A stretch of DNA of 64,000 bases from Pseudomonadota bacterium. Lineage in GTDB: Bacteria > Pseudomonadota > Gammaproteobacteria > Burkholderiales > Burkholderiaceae_D. The position numbers were made by a program, and so were the translations under genes. The stretch covers positions 1 through 64,000 of the forward strand of contig JAEXJM010000020.1 in NCBI GenBank assembly GCA_023449275.1, written 5' to 3'. Every line of letters starts with the position of its first letter. Position 1 is the stretch's first letter. Below are positions 27,528 to 35,026 of the stretch, piece by piece. The notes under the pieces were generated by a model. That model was not told where the DNA came from. It saw only the letters and a program-made list of their open reading frames with translations, and did not search any database.

Positions 27528-27889
27528 AGATGCAAAATCTTTCTATTAATTGCCAAATTATTAATGTTTTATGTTTTTATTTCTTATGAAAAAGCGTGAA
27601 CCACAATGCCACGTCTAATTTGGAAGTCGTAGGAAACCTTGCATACAGATGTAGTAATAGTAGCCCACGCTATAGCGTGAGAACCATTATGCCATCTGAG
27701 TATGCAATTTGAAGATTTCCTGCGTTTTCAAATACTTGATGAGTATTTCATGCTTATCCTATTGATATGTTGTTAAACGACTAATTGAGTTTGTTTCCGA
27801 ATTGTCGTAACTTTTGCAGTTTGAAATAGAATTTCTTCCATTCAATAAAAACCGATCCACATTATTCAACAAGGTTAACACATAAGATT
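27528..27889. other. AT-rich intergenic edge of the island, between the helicase-nuclease gene and radC
   Basis: 362 bases without a convincing ORF. The part next to the helicase gene is A/T-rich and should contain its promoter. The middle (27631-27748) holds the nested inverted repeats described separately. The last 140 bases lead into radC. No direct repeat shared with the other edge (21737-22007) and no transposase or integrase remnant could be found by eye. Confidence 0.6.
27631..27748. ncRNA. Candidate structured RNA or element end with nested stems
   Basis: Three nested pairings enclose each other: AGGAAA (27631-27636) with TTTCCT (27716-27721), GCATAC (27641-27646) with GTATGC (27700-27705), and AGATG (27647-27651) with CATCT (27693-27697) with a 2-base bulge. 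The apex contains the perfect 14-base palindrome CACGCTATAGCGTG (27666-27679). A second hairpin, AAATACT/AGTATTT with loop TGATG, follows at 27730-27748. AATTTGGAAG before and AATTTGAAG inside are near-direct repeats. The layout looks like a folded RNA rather than a promoter. Strand and identity are unknown. An insertion-element end or a regulatory leader are alternatives. Confidence 0.45.
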
Positions 27890-28564
27890 ATGGCTATCAC
27901 CGATTGGCCTGCCCACGACAGACCGCGTGAACGGTTGATCAGGGGCGGCCCCCAGACCCTTTCCGACGCGGAACTTCTGGCAATTTTTCTCAGAACCGGA
28001 ACAAGCGGTAAAAGTGCCGTTGATCTGGGACGGGAAATGATGATGCATTTCGGTTCCCTTTCCAGACTTTTTTCGGCGCAACTGAAGGATTTTTCCGGGC
28101 TGAACGGGATTGGGCCCGCCAAGTTCGCGCAGTTGCAGGCGATCGTGGAACTGTCGAGGCGTTTGCTGGCGGAGGATTTGCAAAACGGGCTGACCCTGTC
28201 TTCGTCGGACAAAGTGATGAATTATCTTCAGTTGTATTTCAGTCGCCTGACGCATGAGTCCTTTGTCGTTTTGTATCTGGATATCAAAAACAAACTGATC
28301 GAGTGCCGGGAAATGTTCAGGGGAACCCTGTCCAGAACAAGCGTCTATCCCCGTGAAGTCGTCAAGGCGGCACTGGCGAACAATGCCGCCAGCGTGATTC
28401 TGGCACACAACCATCCTTCCGGAAAAGCGGATCCCAGCAATGCCGACAAGACGCTGACCCATACCTTGAAACAGGCATTGGGACTGGTCGATATACGGGT
28501 GCTGGATCACATTATCGTTGCGGGAAAGAACACGTATTCTTTTGCGGAGTATGGCTTTTTGTAA
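27890..28564 (+). CDS. radC: RadC family JAB-domain protein
   Basis: A 224-residue RadC/YicR protein. An N-terminal helix-hairpin-helix domain (ELLAIFLRTGTSGKSAVDLG, GLNGIGPAKFAQLQAI) is followed by the JAB metalloprotease-like domain with the metal motif LAHNHPSGKADPS and the upstream glutamate in FRGTL. The old link with DNA repair has not held up, and the cellular role is unclear. The downstream bidirectional terminator is shared with the convergent FKBP gene. The upstream flank is the edge of the AT-rich island. Confidence 0.94.
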   Translation: MAITDWPAHDRPRERLIRGGPQTLSDAELLAIFLRTGTSGKSAVDLGREMMMHFGSLSRLFSAQLKDFSGLNGIGPAKFAQLQAIVELSRRLLAEDLQNGLTLSSSDKVMNYLQLYFSRLTHESFVVLYLDIKNKLIECREMFRGTLSRTSVYPREVVKAALANNAASVILAHNHPSGKADPSNADKTLTHTLKQALGLVDIRVLDHIIVAGKNTYSFAEYGFL

Positions 28565-28584
28565 AGGGTATTTGCGTACTGAAT

Positions 28585-28614
28585 AAAAAAAGCAGCTTTG
28601 ACAGCTGCTTTTTT
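28585..28614. terminator. Bidirectional Rho-independent terminator between radC and the FKBP gene
   Basis: Stem AGCAGCT/AGCTGCT with loop TTGAC, flanked by seven A on the left and a T-run on the right. It therefore works on either strand for two convergent genes. Confidence 0.9.
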
Positions 28615-28624
28615 ATCTGAATGA

Positions 28625-28987
28625 TCAGGCGGATATCAGTTCGATATCGAAAATCAGCTCGGCGTTGGGTGGAATGATGTTGCCCAGACCTTTGGGACCG
28701 TACGCCAGCCGTGGCGGAATATGGATGATCCGTCTGCCGCCCACTTTCATGCCTTTGACACCCTGATCCCAGCCGGGGATGACATAGGAAACGCCAAGAG
28801 GAAACGTGAAAGGCTTGTCCCGTTCACGGCTGCAATCGAATTTTTTGCCGGTTGTACCGTCCTCGTTTTTAAGCCAGCCGGTATAGTGAACCTTTACGAA
28901 GGAAGAGCCTTTACCCGCTTCTGTTCCCGTGCCTATCACTTCGTCCCGATATTGAAGACCTGAAGGAAGGGTAATGAAATCCGTCAT
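28625..28987 (-). CDS. FKBP-type peptidyl-prolyl cis-trans isomerase
   Basis: A 120-residue single-domain FKBP with no signal peptide, so cytoplasmic. Family motifs are FVKVHYTGWLKNEDG, FTFPLGVSYVIPGWDQGVKG and IHIPPRLAYG, and the C terminus has IPPNAELIFDIELI. The start has a good ribosome site (GAGGT). The substrate is not known. Confidence 0.94.
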   Translation of the reverse strand: MTDFITLPSGLQYRDEVIGTGTEAGKGSSFVKVHYTGWLKNEDGTTGKKFDCSRERDKPFTFPLGVSYVIPGWDQGVKGMKVGGRRIIHIPPRLAYGPKGLGNIIPPNAELIFDIELISA

Positions 28988-29116
28988 CTTTTACCTCGCA
29001 ATAATGTTCAGTTAAAAAACGTTCTCTAAATATCAGATAGTACCATTTTGAACAAATTATGTCAGAATGGACAATCAATTTATCTCTCATATTTGTTTAA
29101 AAGCGAATGAATCATT

Positions 29117-29920
29117 ATGGCGATTGGACTGATCATTATCGGCGATGAAATCATGTCGGGAAAGAGAAGCGACCAGCATTTCCCGAATGTCGTGCAAATT
29201 CTGAAAGAGCGTGGACTGCAACTGGACTGGGCCCGATATATCGGGGACGATCCTGACAGGATCGTTGCGGTTTTGAAAGAATCTTTCGCCACGTCCGATA
29301 TCGTATTCTGCTGTGGTGGCATCGGTTCCACTCCGGACGACCATACAAGGCGATGTGTCTCGATTGCGGTCGGCAAACCGCTTCTTTTGCATCCCGAAGC
29401 GAAAATAAAGATTTATGAACGGATTGCCGAGACGGCGAAAGATCCCAACCATATCGATTACGATTCGCCTGACAATATCAGGCGGCTCCAGATGGGAGAA
29501 TATCCTGCAGGTTCGAAAATCCTTCCGAATCCGGTCAACCGCATTCCGGGATTTTCCTATGGAACCCATTATTTCGTTCCGGGTTTCCCGCAGATGGCCA
29601 AAGCCATGATCACATGGGCGCTGGATACCTATCACCAGTCGATGTTCCATCAAACCAGGTATGCTGAAAAGTCCGTTGTCGTGTACGGTGCGGTCGAGGC
29701 GAAAATGACCCCTCTTATGGAAAAAATCGAGGACCTTTTCCCTGCCATCAGGGTTTTCAGCCTTCCGCATATGGGAAATACCCGATTGAGCAATTACGTC
29801 GAGCTGGGTGTGAAGGGACATCCCGAAAAACTGGATGAGGCGTTTTCGATGCTGGTGAAGGGGCTGGACGAAATTGGTGCAAAATACAATCTGGAACAGC
29901 TCAGGCAGGAAAGCAAATAA
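29117..29920 (+). CDS. CinA-like molybdopterin-binding domain protein
   Basis: A 267-residue protein of the MoCF_biosynth/CinA N-terminal family. It has GLIIIGDEIMSGKRSDQHFP (the GDEI motif), IVFCCGGIGSTPDDHTRRCV (the GGxGxTxDD substrate loop) and FVPGFPQMAKAM. The C-terminal deamidase domain of full CinA is absent, so it is a stand-alone COG1058-type protein as seen in several Proteobacteria. It lies directly upstream of glnA but is separated from it by the NtrC/sigma-54 control region. The substrate and pathway are uncertain. A role in nucleotide repair (ADP-ribose pyrophosphatase-like) is known for some relatives. Confidence 0.88.
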   Translation: MAIGLIIIGDEIMSGKRSDQHFPNVVQILKERGLQLDWARYIGDDPDRIVAVLKESFATSDIVFCCGGIGSTPDDHTRRCVSIAVGKPLLLHPEAKIKIYERIAETAKDPNHIDYDSPDNIRRLQMGEYPAGSKILPNPVNRIPGFSYGTHYFVPGFPQMAKAMITWALDTYHQSMFHQTRYAEKSVVVYGAVEAKMTPLMEKIEDLFPAIRVFSLPHMGNTRLSNYVELGVKGHPEKLDEAFSMLVKGLDEIGAKYNLEQLRQESK

Positions 29921-29926
29921 AAAAGT

Positions 29927-29976
29927 TGCACCGGATAAATGCGTGAATAAGCGATATAATGCACCACTGTGGTGCG
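29927..29976 (+). promoter_or_regulatory. Two NtrC binding sites upstream of glnA
   Basis: The proximal site TGCACCACTGTGGTGCG (29960-29976) matches the NtrC dyad TGCACCA-N3-TGGTGCA in all but the last base. A weaker site starts TGCACC at 29927 and ends near 29944. Their centres are about 32 bases (three helical turns) apart, as in enteric glnA enhancers, and about 90-130 bases upstream of the sigma-54 start expected from the element at 30038. A TATAAT at 29955-29960 touches the proximal site, which suggests a sigma-70 promoter repressed by NtrC. Confidence 0.8.
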
Positions 29977-30037
29977 ATACATTGGAAATCGATCCGAAAG
30001 CTGTTTTCTGCATTCGCTGATGCCGGTTTGAAAATTC

Positions 30038-30052
30038 TGGCATGGAATATGC
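30038..30052 (+). promoter_or_regulatory. Sigma-54 promoter of glnA
   Basis: TGGCATGGAATATGC contains the invariant GG and GC of the -24/-12 sigma-54 element with correct spacing (consensus TGGCAYG-N4-TTGC, one mismatch). It lies 88 bases before the glnA ATG and downstream of the NtrC sites. Confidence 0.8.
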
Positions 30053-30139
30053 TTGTTATTGTACCGGTTCGTCTGACGAACGCCCGATTGTAAAAGAATT
30101 GTAAAGCTACCGACCAATAAGGATGATTAGGAGAAATGT

Positions 30140-31555
30140 ATGTCTAGGACTGCAGAAGACGTCTTGAAGATGATTGAGGAAAACGAGATCAGGTTTGTCG
30201 ATTTCCGTTTTACCGATACGAGAGGCAAGGAAATGCATGTCAGTGTGCCTGTGTCCGGCTTCGATATTGACAAGTTTGAGGAAGGACATGCATTCGATGG
30301 TTCTTCAATGGCCGGATGGAAAGGAATTGAAGCGTCAGACATGCTGCTGATTCCGGATCCGGCCACAGCACAACTGGATCCGTTTATGGAAGACCCGACG
30401 CTGTTCATGCAGTGCGACGTCATTGAACCGTCTGACGGCAAGGGGTATGACCGTGATCCACGCTCGATTGCCAAACGTGCCGAGGCGCATTTGAGATCGT
30501 CCGGACTGGGTGATACCGCTTTCTTCGGACCGGAACCGGAATTCTTCATTTTCGACAGCGTTCGCTGGAACAATGAAATGTCGGGTTGCTTTTTCAAGAT
30601 CGGTTCCGAGGAAGGTTCATGGTCGTCCGGCCTGAAGATCGAAGGCGGCAATACCGGTCACCGTCCGTCGGTCAAGGGCGGCTATTTTCCGGTTCCTCCT
30701 GTCGACAGTTTTCAGGACATGCGCTCCGAAATGTGTACGCTGATGGAACGCATGGGCATTCCGGTTGAGGTACACCACCATGAAGTGGCCGGTGCAGGCC
30801 AGAATGAGATCGGCACGCGTTTTTCAACACTGGTCGAACGTGCCGACTGGACTCAGAACATGAAATACATCATCTGGAATGTGGCCCATACCTATGGCAA
30901 GACGGCGACTTTCATGCCGAAGCCGATCATGGGCGATAACGGTTCCGGCATGCACGTTCACCAGTCCATCTGGAAAGACGGCAAGAACCTGTTTGCAGGC
31001 GACGGTTACGCAGGCCTGTCCGATTTTGCCCTGTATTACATCGGCGGCATCATCAAACATGCCCGTGCACTGAACGCCATCACCAATCCGGGTACGAATT
31101 CCTACAAGCGTCTTGTTCCGGGTTTTGAAGCACCGGTCAAGCTGGCTTATTCGGCACGCAACCGTTCCGCTTCGATCCGCATTCCTCATGTCGCCAATCC
31201 CAAGGGCCGTCGTGTGGAAGCCCGTTTCCCTGATCCGCTGGCCAATCCTTACCTGTGTTTTGCGGCATTGCTGATGGCGGGTCTGGATGGCGTCCAGAAC
31301 AAGATCCATCCGGGTGAACCGGCATCGAAAGACCTGTATCACCTCCCACCTGAAGAGGATGCGTTGATTCCGACCGTCTGTTCCTCGCTGGAACAGGCTC
31401 TCGAGGCACTGGATGCCGATCGGGAGTTCCTGACGCGTGGCGGTGTTTTCAGCAATGTGATGATCGATGCCTATATCGAACTGAAGATGCAGGAAGTACA
31501 GCGTTTCCGTATGGCGCCGCATCCGGTTGAGTACGATATGTATTATTCTCTGTAA
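30140..31555 (+). CDS. glnA: Glutamine synthetase, type I (GSI-beta)
   Basis: Dodecameric enzyme of 471 residues making glutamine from glutamate, ammonia and ATP. It has the N-terminal beta-grasp [28 protein letters not shown], the active-site segment [48 protein letters not shown] and [10 protein letters not shown]. The adenylylation tyrosine is present as Tyr400 in KDLYHLPP, so GlnE control is expected. A strong ribosome site (AGGAG) precedes the ATG. Expression is predicted to depend on NtrC and sigma-54. A terminator directly after the gene reduces read-through into glnL-glnG. Confidence 0.98.
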   Translation: MSRTAEDVLKMIEENEIRFVDFRFTDTRGKEMHVSVPVSGFDIDKFEEGHAFDGSSMAGWKGIEASDMLLIPDPATAQLDPFMEDPTLFMQCDVIEPSDGKGYDRDPRSIAKRAEAHLRSSGLGDTAFFGPEPEFFIFDSVRWNNEMSGCFFKIGSEEGSWSSGLKIEGGNTGHRPSVKGGYFPVPPVDSFQDMRSEMCTLMERMGIPVEVHHHEVAGAGQNEIGTRFSTLVERADWTQNMKYIIWNVAHTYGKTATFMPKPIMGDNGSGMHVHQSIWKDGKNLFAGDGYAGLSDFALYYIGGIIKHARALNAITNPGTNSYKRLVPGFEAPVKLAYSARNRSASIRIPHVANPKGRRVEARFPDPLANPYLCFAALLMAGLDGVQNKIHPGEPASKDLYHLPPEEDALIPTVCSSLEQALEALDADREFLTRGGVFSNVMIDAYIELKMQEVQRFRMAPHPVEYDMYYSL

Positions 31556-31579
31556 GGGCGGGTCGGGAAATGTGAGTGA

Positions 31580-31609
31580 AAGGCGAAGACATCAGGCTTC
31601 GCCTTTTTT
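31580..31609 (+). terminator. Rho-independent terminator/attenuator between glnA and glnL
   Basis: AAGGCGAAG (31580-31588) and CTTCGCCTT (31597-31605) form a perfect 9-bp stem followed by a T-run. It lies between the glnA stop and the chosen glnL start, so the regulators should be made at a lower level than glutamine synthetase. Confidence 0.9.
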
Positions 31610-31638
31610 ATGGACGGTTCTTTGTGTCTGGTGTGCTT

Positions 31639-32709
31639 ATGGAACGATTGGATGGTCTGGACTGGCTGGCTTCCGCTGTCCTGATTCTGGATCGGGAAGG
31701 CAGGGTCGTTTATATCAATCCTGCTGCGGAAGATTTGTTCGACTATTCTTCCAAGGTTCTCCTGTCACAGAACCTGAAACCGGTTTTTGTGAACAGTGAG
31801 GATCTTGAGAGCATTTGTGAACAGGTAAGGAATCACGATCCGTCTGAAAAACGTCAGGAACTGACGCTTGACAGAATCGGACGGCCGCCCCTGCATGTGC
31901 ATTGCATCGTCAAGGCCATCGATTTTCCTGAAGAAGGGGCTGTCCTTGTCGAATTGCGCGAAAACATCCAGCAGCTCCGCCAGGACAGGGAAAACAGGCT
32001 TGTTGACCAGAATCAGGCGAACAAGGAACTGGTGCGCAATCTGGCGCATGAAATCAAGAATCCTCTGGGGGGAATCCGTGGCGCTGCCCAGTTGCTGGAA
32101 ATGGAATTGCCAGGACGTGATCTGAAAGAGCTCCGGGAATATACACAGGTGATCGTCAGGGAAACGGAAAGGCTGCAAAAACTGGTGGATCGCCTGCTGG
32201 TGCCTCACCGGCGCCCGCATATCGAAAGTGACGTCAATATTCATGAAGTATGCGAAAGGGTGCGCAGCATTATCCTTGCCGAGCATCCGCATGGATTGAC
32301 GATCAGACGGGATTACGACCTGTCGATTCCGGAAATGACGGCTGACAGGGAACAGTTGATTCAGGCGGTTCTGAATATCGCGCAAAATGCCGTCAATGTC
32401 CTGACCGGCCGGATCAGTCAGGGGGATGCTGAACTGGTTTTCAAGACGCGGGTTTCGCGTCAGGTCACGCTGGCGAAGATCCGCTACAAACTGGCATTGA
32501 ATTTGCATATTATCGATAACGGGCCGGGTATTGATGCCGACCTGATCGACAAGATTTTCAATCCTCTTGTGTCGGGTACGGAAGGGGGCAGTGGTCTGGG
32601 GTTGACGCTGTCGCAAACGCTGGTTCAGCAGCATGGCGGTATTATCGAGTGTGAAAGCGTTCCGGGTCATACCGAATTTCTGATCAGGCTGCCTCTGGTG
32701 AAGGCATGA
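31639..32709 (+). CDS. glnL: Nitrogen regulation sensor histidine kinase NtrB
   Basis: A 356-residue cytoplasmic kinase. The N-terminal PAS domain (MERLDGLDWLASAVLILDRE, NPAAEDLFDYSS) is followed by the H-box LAHEIKNPLGGIRGA with phosphoacceptor His137. The HATPase domain has NIAQNAVNVL (N box), IIDNGPGIDADLIDKIF and GGSGLGLTLSQTLV (G boxes). I start it at the ATG 31639. The frame is open from 31576, but that would begin inside the terminator. Normally controlled by PII, it phosphorylates NtrC when nitrogen is short. Confidence 0.94.
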   Translation: MERLDGLDWLASAVLILDREGRVVYINPAAEDLFDYSSKVLLSQNLKPVFVNSEDLESICEQVRNHDPSEKRQELTLDRIGRPPLHVHCIVKAIDFPEEGAVLVELRENIQQLRQDRENRLVDQNQANKELVRNLAHEIKNPLGGIRGAAQLLEMELPGRDLKELREYTQVIVRETERLQKLVDRLLVPHRRPHIESDVNIHEVCERVRSIILAEHPHGLTIRRDYDLSIPEMTADREQLIQAVLNIAQNAVNVLTGRISQGDAELVFKTRVSRQVTLAKIRYKLALNLHIIDNGPGIDADLIDKIFNPLVSGTEGGSGLGLTLSQTLVQQHGGIIECESVPGHTEFLIRLPLVKA

Positions 32710-32740
32710 ACTGTTTTCATTGGAATGATGAACTGAATTG

Positions 32741-34237
32741 ATGGGAAAAATGATGAGATCAGTCTGGATTGCAGATGACGACGATTCCATTCGCTGGGTA
32801 TTGGAAAAAGCGCTTTCACGTGAAAGCATCCCTTTGAGAATGTTTTCCTGTGCCGATGAGGTTTTGCTGGCGCTGGAAGATGACGTCCCGCAGGTACTGG
32901 TATCGGATATCCGTATGCCAGGCATGTCCGGTCTTCATTTGCTTGAAAAGGCACGTGAGCGTTTCCCTCAATTGCCCATTATTATCATGACGGCCTATTC
33001 GGATCTCGATTCGGCCGTATCCGCCTTTCAGGGGGGAGCTTTCGAGTATCTGGCAAAGCCTTTCGATCTCAACAAGGCCATAGATCTGATCAAGCGGGCC
33101 ATGAAAGAAAATGAGAACGGCACTGTCGTTGAGAAGGCAATCGAGAGCGTTCCCGAAATCATCGGTCAGGCACCGGCCATGCAGGAAGTTTTCCGTTCCA
33201 TCGGAAAACTGTCGCATTCCAATGCGACAGTTCTGGTTACAGGCGAATCCGGTACCGGCAAGGAACTGGTTGCCAGAGCATTGCACCGCCACAGCCCGCG
33301 TGCATCACAGCCTTTTGTCGCCCTGAACATGGCCGCTATCCCGAAAGACTTGCTGGAGTCGGAATTGTTCGGGCATGAGAAAGGGGCTTTCACGGGAGCT
33401 CAGGTGATGCGGCGCGGGCGTTTTGAACAGGCGGAGGGCGGGACGCTCTTTCTTGATGAGATCGGCGATATGCCGCTGGATATGCAGACGAGGTTGCTGC
33501 GGGTATTGTCCGACGGTCACTTTTACCGGGTCGGTGGCAATCAGTCCGTTCGGGCGAATGTCCGGGTTGTCGCCGCGACCCACCAGAATCTGGAAAAGCT
33601 GGTCAGGGAAGGGGCTTTCCGGGAAGATCTTTTTCATCGCCTGAATGTTATCCGGTTGAGATTGCCGGGTTTGCGTGAGCGGCGGGAGGATATTCCGGTA
33701 CTGGCAAGGCATTTTCTGAAACAGAGTGCGAAACAGCTTGGCGTTTCTGCCAAACGGCTGTCAAAGGAAGCGGTTGCCTTTTTGAGCCAGTGTTATTTTT
33801 CAGGAAACGTCAGGCAACTGGAAAATGTCTGTTACTGGCTGACCGTGATGATTCCGGGCCAGACAATCGAGGTCAAGGATTTGCCGGTGGAATTGCTGGA
33901 ACCCGATGAAATGGCGAATGATTATGTCGAGGCGGCCAGACATGTTGCGGGACTGTCGGAAACGAAGCTCGACAATCAGCTCACTGGACGCGCCGGAGAT
34001 AAGGCGGCTTCCACCTCATGGGAAGAACCGCTTGAAACGAAAGTCCGGAAAATGTTGGAAGGGGGGGAAACCGGCCTGATGGACAGGCTCGGCTCTTCAT
34101 TCGAAAAAATACTCATCAAAACCGCCTTGTCCCATACCAAAGGTCGAAGAAACGAGGCTGCTGTTCTATTGGGAATAGGCCGCAATACGATCACCCGAAA
34201 AATCGCCGAACTGGGCCTTGACGATGCGACCGGGTGA
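32741..34237 (+). CDS. glnG: Nitrogen regulation response regulator NtrC
   Basis: Sigma-54-dependent activator of 498 residues. The receiver domain ([18 protein letters not shown]) has phosphoacceptor Asp56 in [12 protein letters not shown]. The AAA+ domain has Walker [10 protein letters not shown], the sigma-54 contact loop GAFTGA and Walker [14 protein letters not shown] Fis-type helix-turn-helix ([20 protein letters not shown]) ends the protein. An alternative start is the ATG at 32753, four codons in. A linker of about 70 residues before the HTH is longer than in E. coli and low in conservation. Expected targets include the glnA enhancer at 29927-29976. Confidence 0.95.
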   Translation: MGKMMRSVWIADDDDSIRWVLEKALSRESIPLRMFSCADEVLLALEDDVPQVLVSDIRMPGMSGLHLLEKARERFPQLPIIIMTAYSDLDSAVSAFQGGAFEYLAKPFDLNKAIDLIKRAMKENENGTVVEKAIESVPEIIGQAPAMQEVFRSIGKLSHSNATVLVTGESGTGKELVARALHRHSPRASQPFVALNMAAIPKDLLESELFGHEKGAFTGAQVMRRGRFEQAEGGTLFLDEIGDMPLDMQTRLLRVLSDGHFYRVGGNQSVRANVRVVAATHQNLEKLVREGAFREDLFHRLNVIRLRLPGLRERREDIPVLARHFLKQSAKQLGVSAKRLSKEAVAFLSQCYFSGNVRQLENVCYWLTVMIPGQTIEVKDLPVELLEPDEMANDYVEAARHVAGLSETKLDNQLTGRAGDKAASTSWEEPLETKVRKMLEGGETGLMDRLGSSFEKILIKTALSHTKGRRNEAAVLLGIGRNTITRKIAELGLDDATG

Positions 34238-34339
34238 AACCGCATATCGGGCGGATAGAAAAATACACTTCATTTGGATTGATTTTTATTTGAAAATCGT
34301 CGAAGTTAGGCTAAATTGGGCGATTTTCACAAAAAATCT

Positions 34340-34368
34340 TTGACAAGAAAGTCGTATTCGCTTACATT
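34340..34368 (+). promoter_or_regulatory. Predicted sigma-70 promoter of the NlpC/P60 gene
   Basis: TTGACA at 34340-34345, a 17-base spacer and TACATT at 34363-34368. The -10 ends 35 bases before the ATG. Confidence 0.6.
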
Positions 34369-34403
34369 TCCAGCTGTTCCCCAAATCAAACGGTTAATAG
34401 ACA

Positions 34404-35009
34404 ATGGCGTTGAAAAAGCACTCCTTTTTTCGAAAATCATGTGCTTCTGCCGGAATGGCAGCGTTATTGTTCGGGATAGTCCAATCTTCTGCCATGGCAC
34501 AGGAAGCCATGCCGGACTCCGGTACATCGGCACCTGCCATGGAGCGCATCCACAACTTTACCCACAGGGCTACCGAGCTGGCCATGACGGCCATGACCCT
34601 GATCGGTTCGCATTACAAGTATGGCGGCAATTCTCCTGAAACGGGAATCGATTGCAGCGGTCTTGTGCGTTATGTATTCAAGGAAGCGTGGGGAGCCACC
34701 CTGCCGCGCACGTCGCTGGAACTCAGCAGGGTCGGTGAGGAAGTGTCACGGGACGATCTCCAGCCGGGTGATCTGGTCTTTTACAATACCAGACGTCGCA
34801 GTTATTCCCATGTCGGGATTTATCTCGGCGACAACAAATTCATCCATGCGCCGTCCACCGGCAAGACAGTCCGCATTGACAGTATGGATCTGGCCTACTG
34901 GAAATCCCGTTTCAACGGCGCACGCCGTATCACCAGTCCGCAAGACCGTCATAAGATCGAATCGGAAAAGGAAGAGATCCTTCAGGCTTTCCGTGACGAT
35001 GTCGAATAA
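34404..35009 (+). CDS. Secreted NlpC/P60 peptidoglycan endopeptidase
   Basis: A 201-residue cell-wall hydrolase. A signal peptide (KKHSFFRKSCASAGMAALLF, ending around SSAMAQ) leads to the periplasm. The NlpC/P60 domain shows catalytic Cys in GIDCSGLVRYVF, catalytic His in YSHVGIYLGDN and the third polar position in FIHAPSTGK. It probably cleaves the D-Glu/meso-DAP bond of murein stem peptides. It is transcribed alone from its own promoter, convergent with the FAD oxidoreductase gene. No SH3 or LysM anchoring domain is present. Confidence 0.92.
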   Translation: MALKKHSFFRKSCASAGMAALLFGIVQSSAMAQEAMPDSGTSAPAMERIHNFTHRATELAMTAMTLIGSHYKYGGNSPETGIDCSGLVRYVFKEAWGATLPRTSLELSRVGEEVSRDDLQPGDLVFYNTRRRSYSHVGIYLGDNKFIHAPSTGKTVRIDSMDLAYWKSRFNGARRITSPQDRHKIESEKEEILQAFRDDVE

Positions 35010-35026
35010 TCCGGCTTCATCTCATT

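Noticed and set aside
27631..27748. CRISPR repeat or retron msr/msd identity for the structured element
   Set aside because: There is no repeat-spacer periodicity, no cas or reverse-transcriptase gene in the window, and the stems differ from the retron layouts I know.
21737..27889. Direct repeats or target-site duplications flanking the helicase-nuclease island
   Set aside because: I compared the two edges by eye and found no shared repeat longer than chance; a systematic search could still find one.
34404..34639. Overlapping open frame from 34316 in another register
   Set aside because: It conflicts with the NlpC/P60 frame, which has a signal peptide and catalytic motifs.
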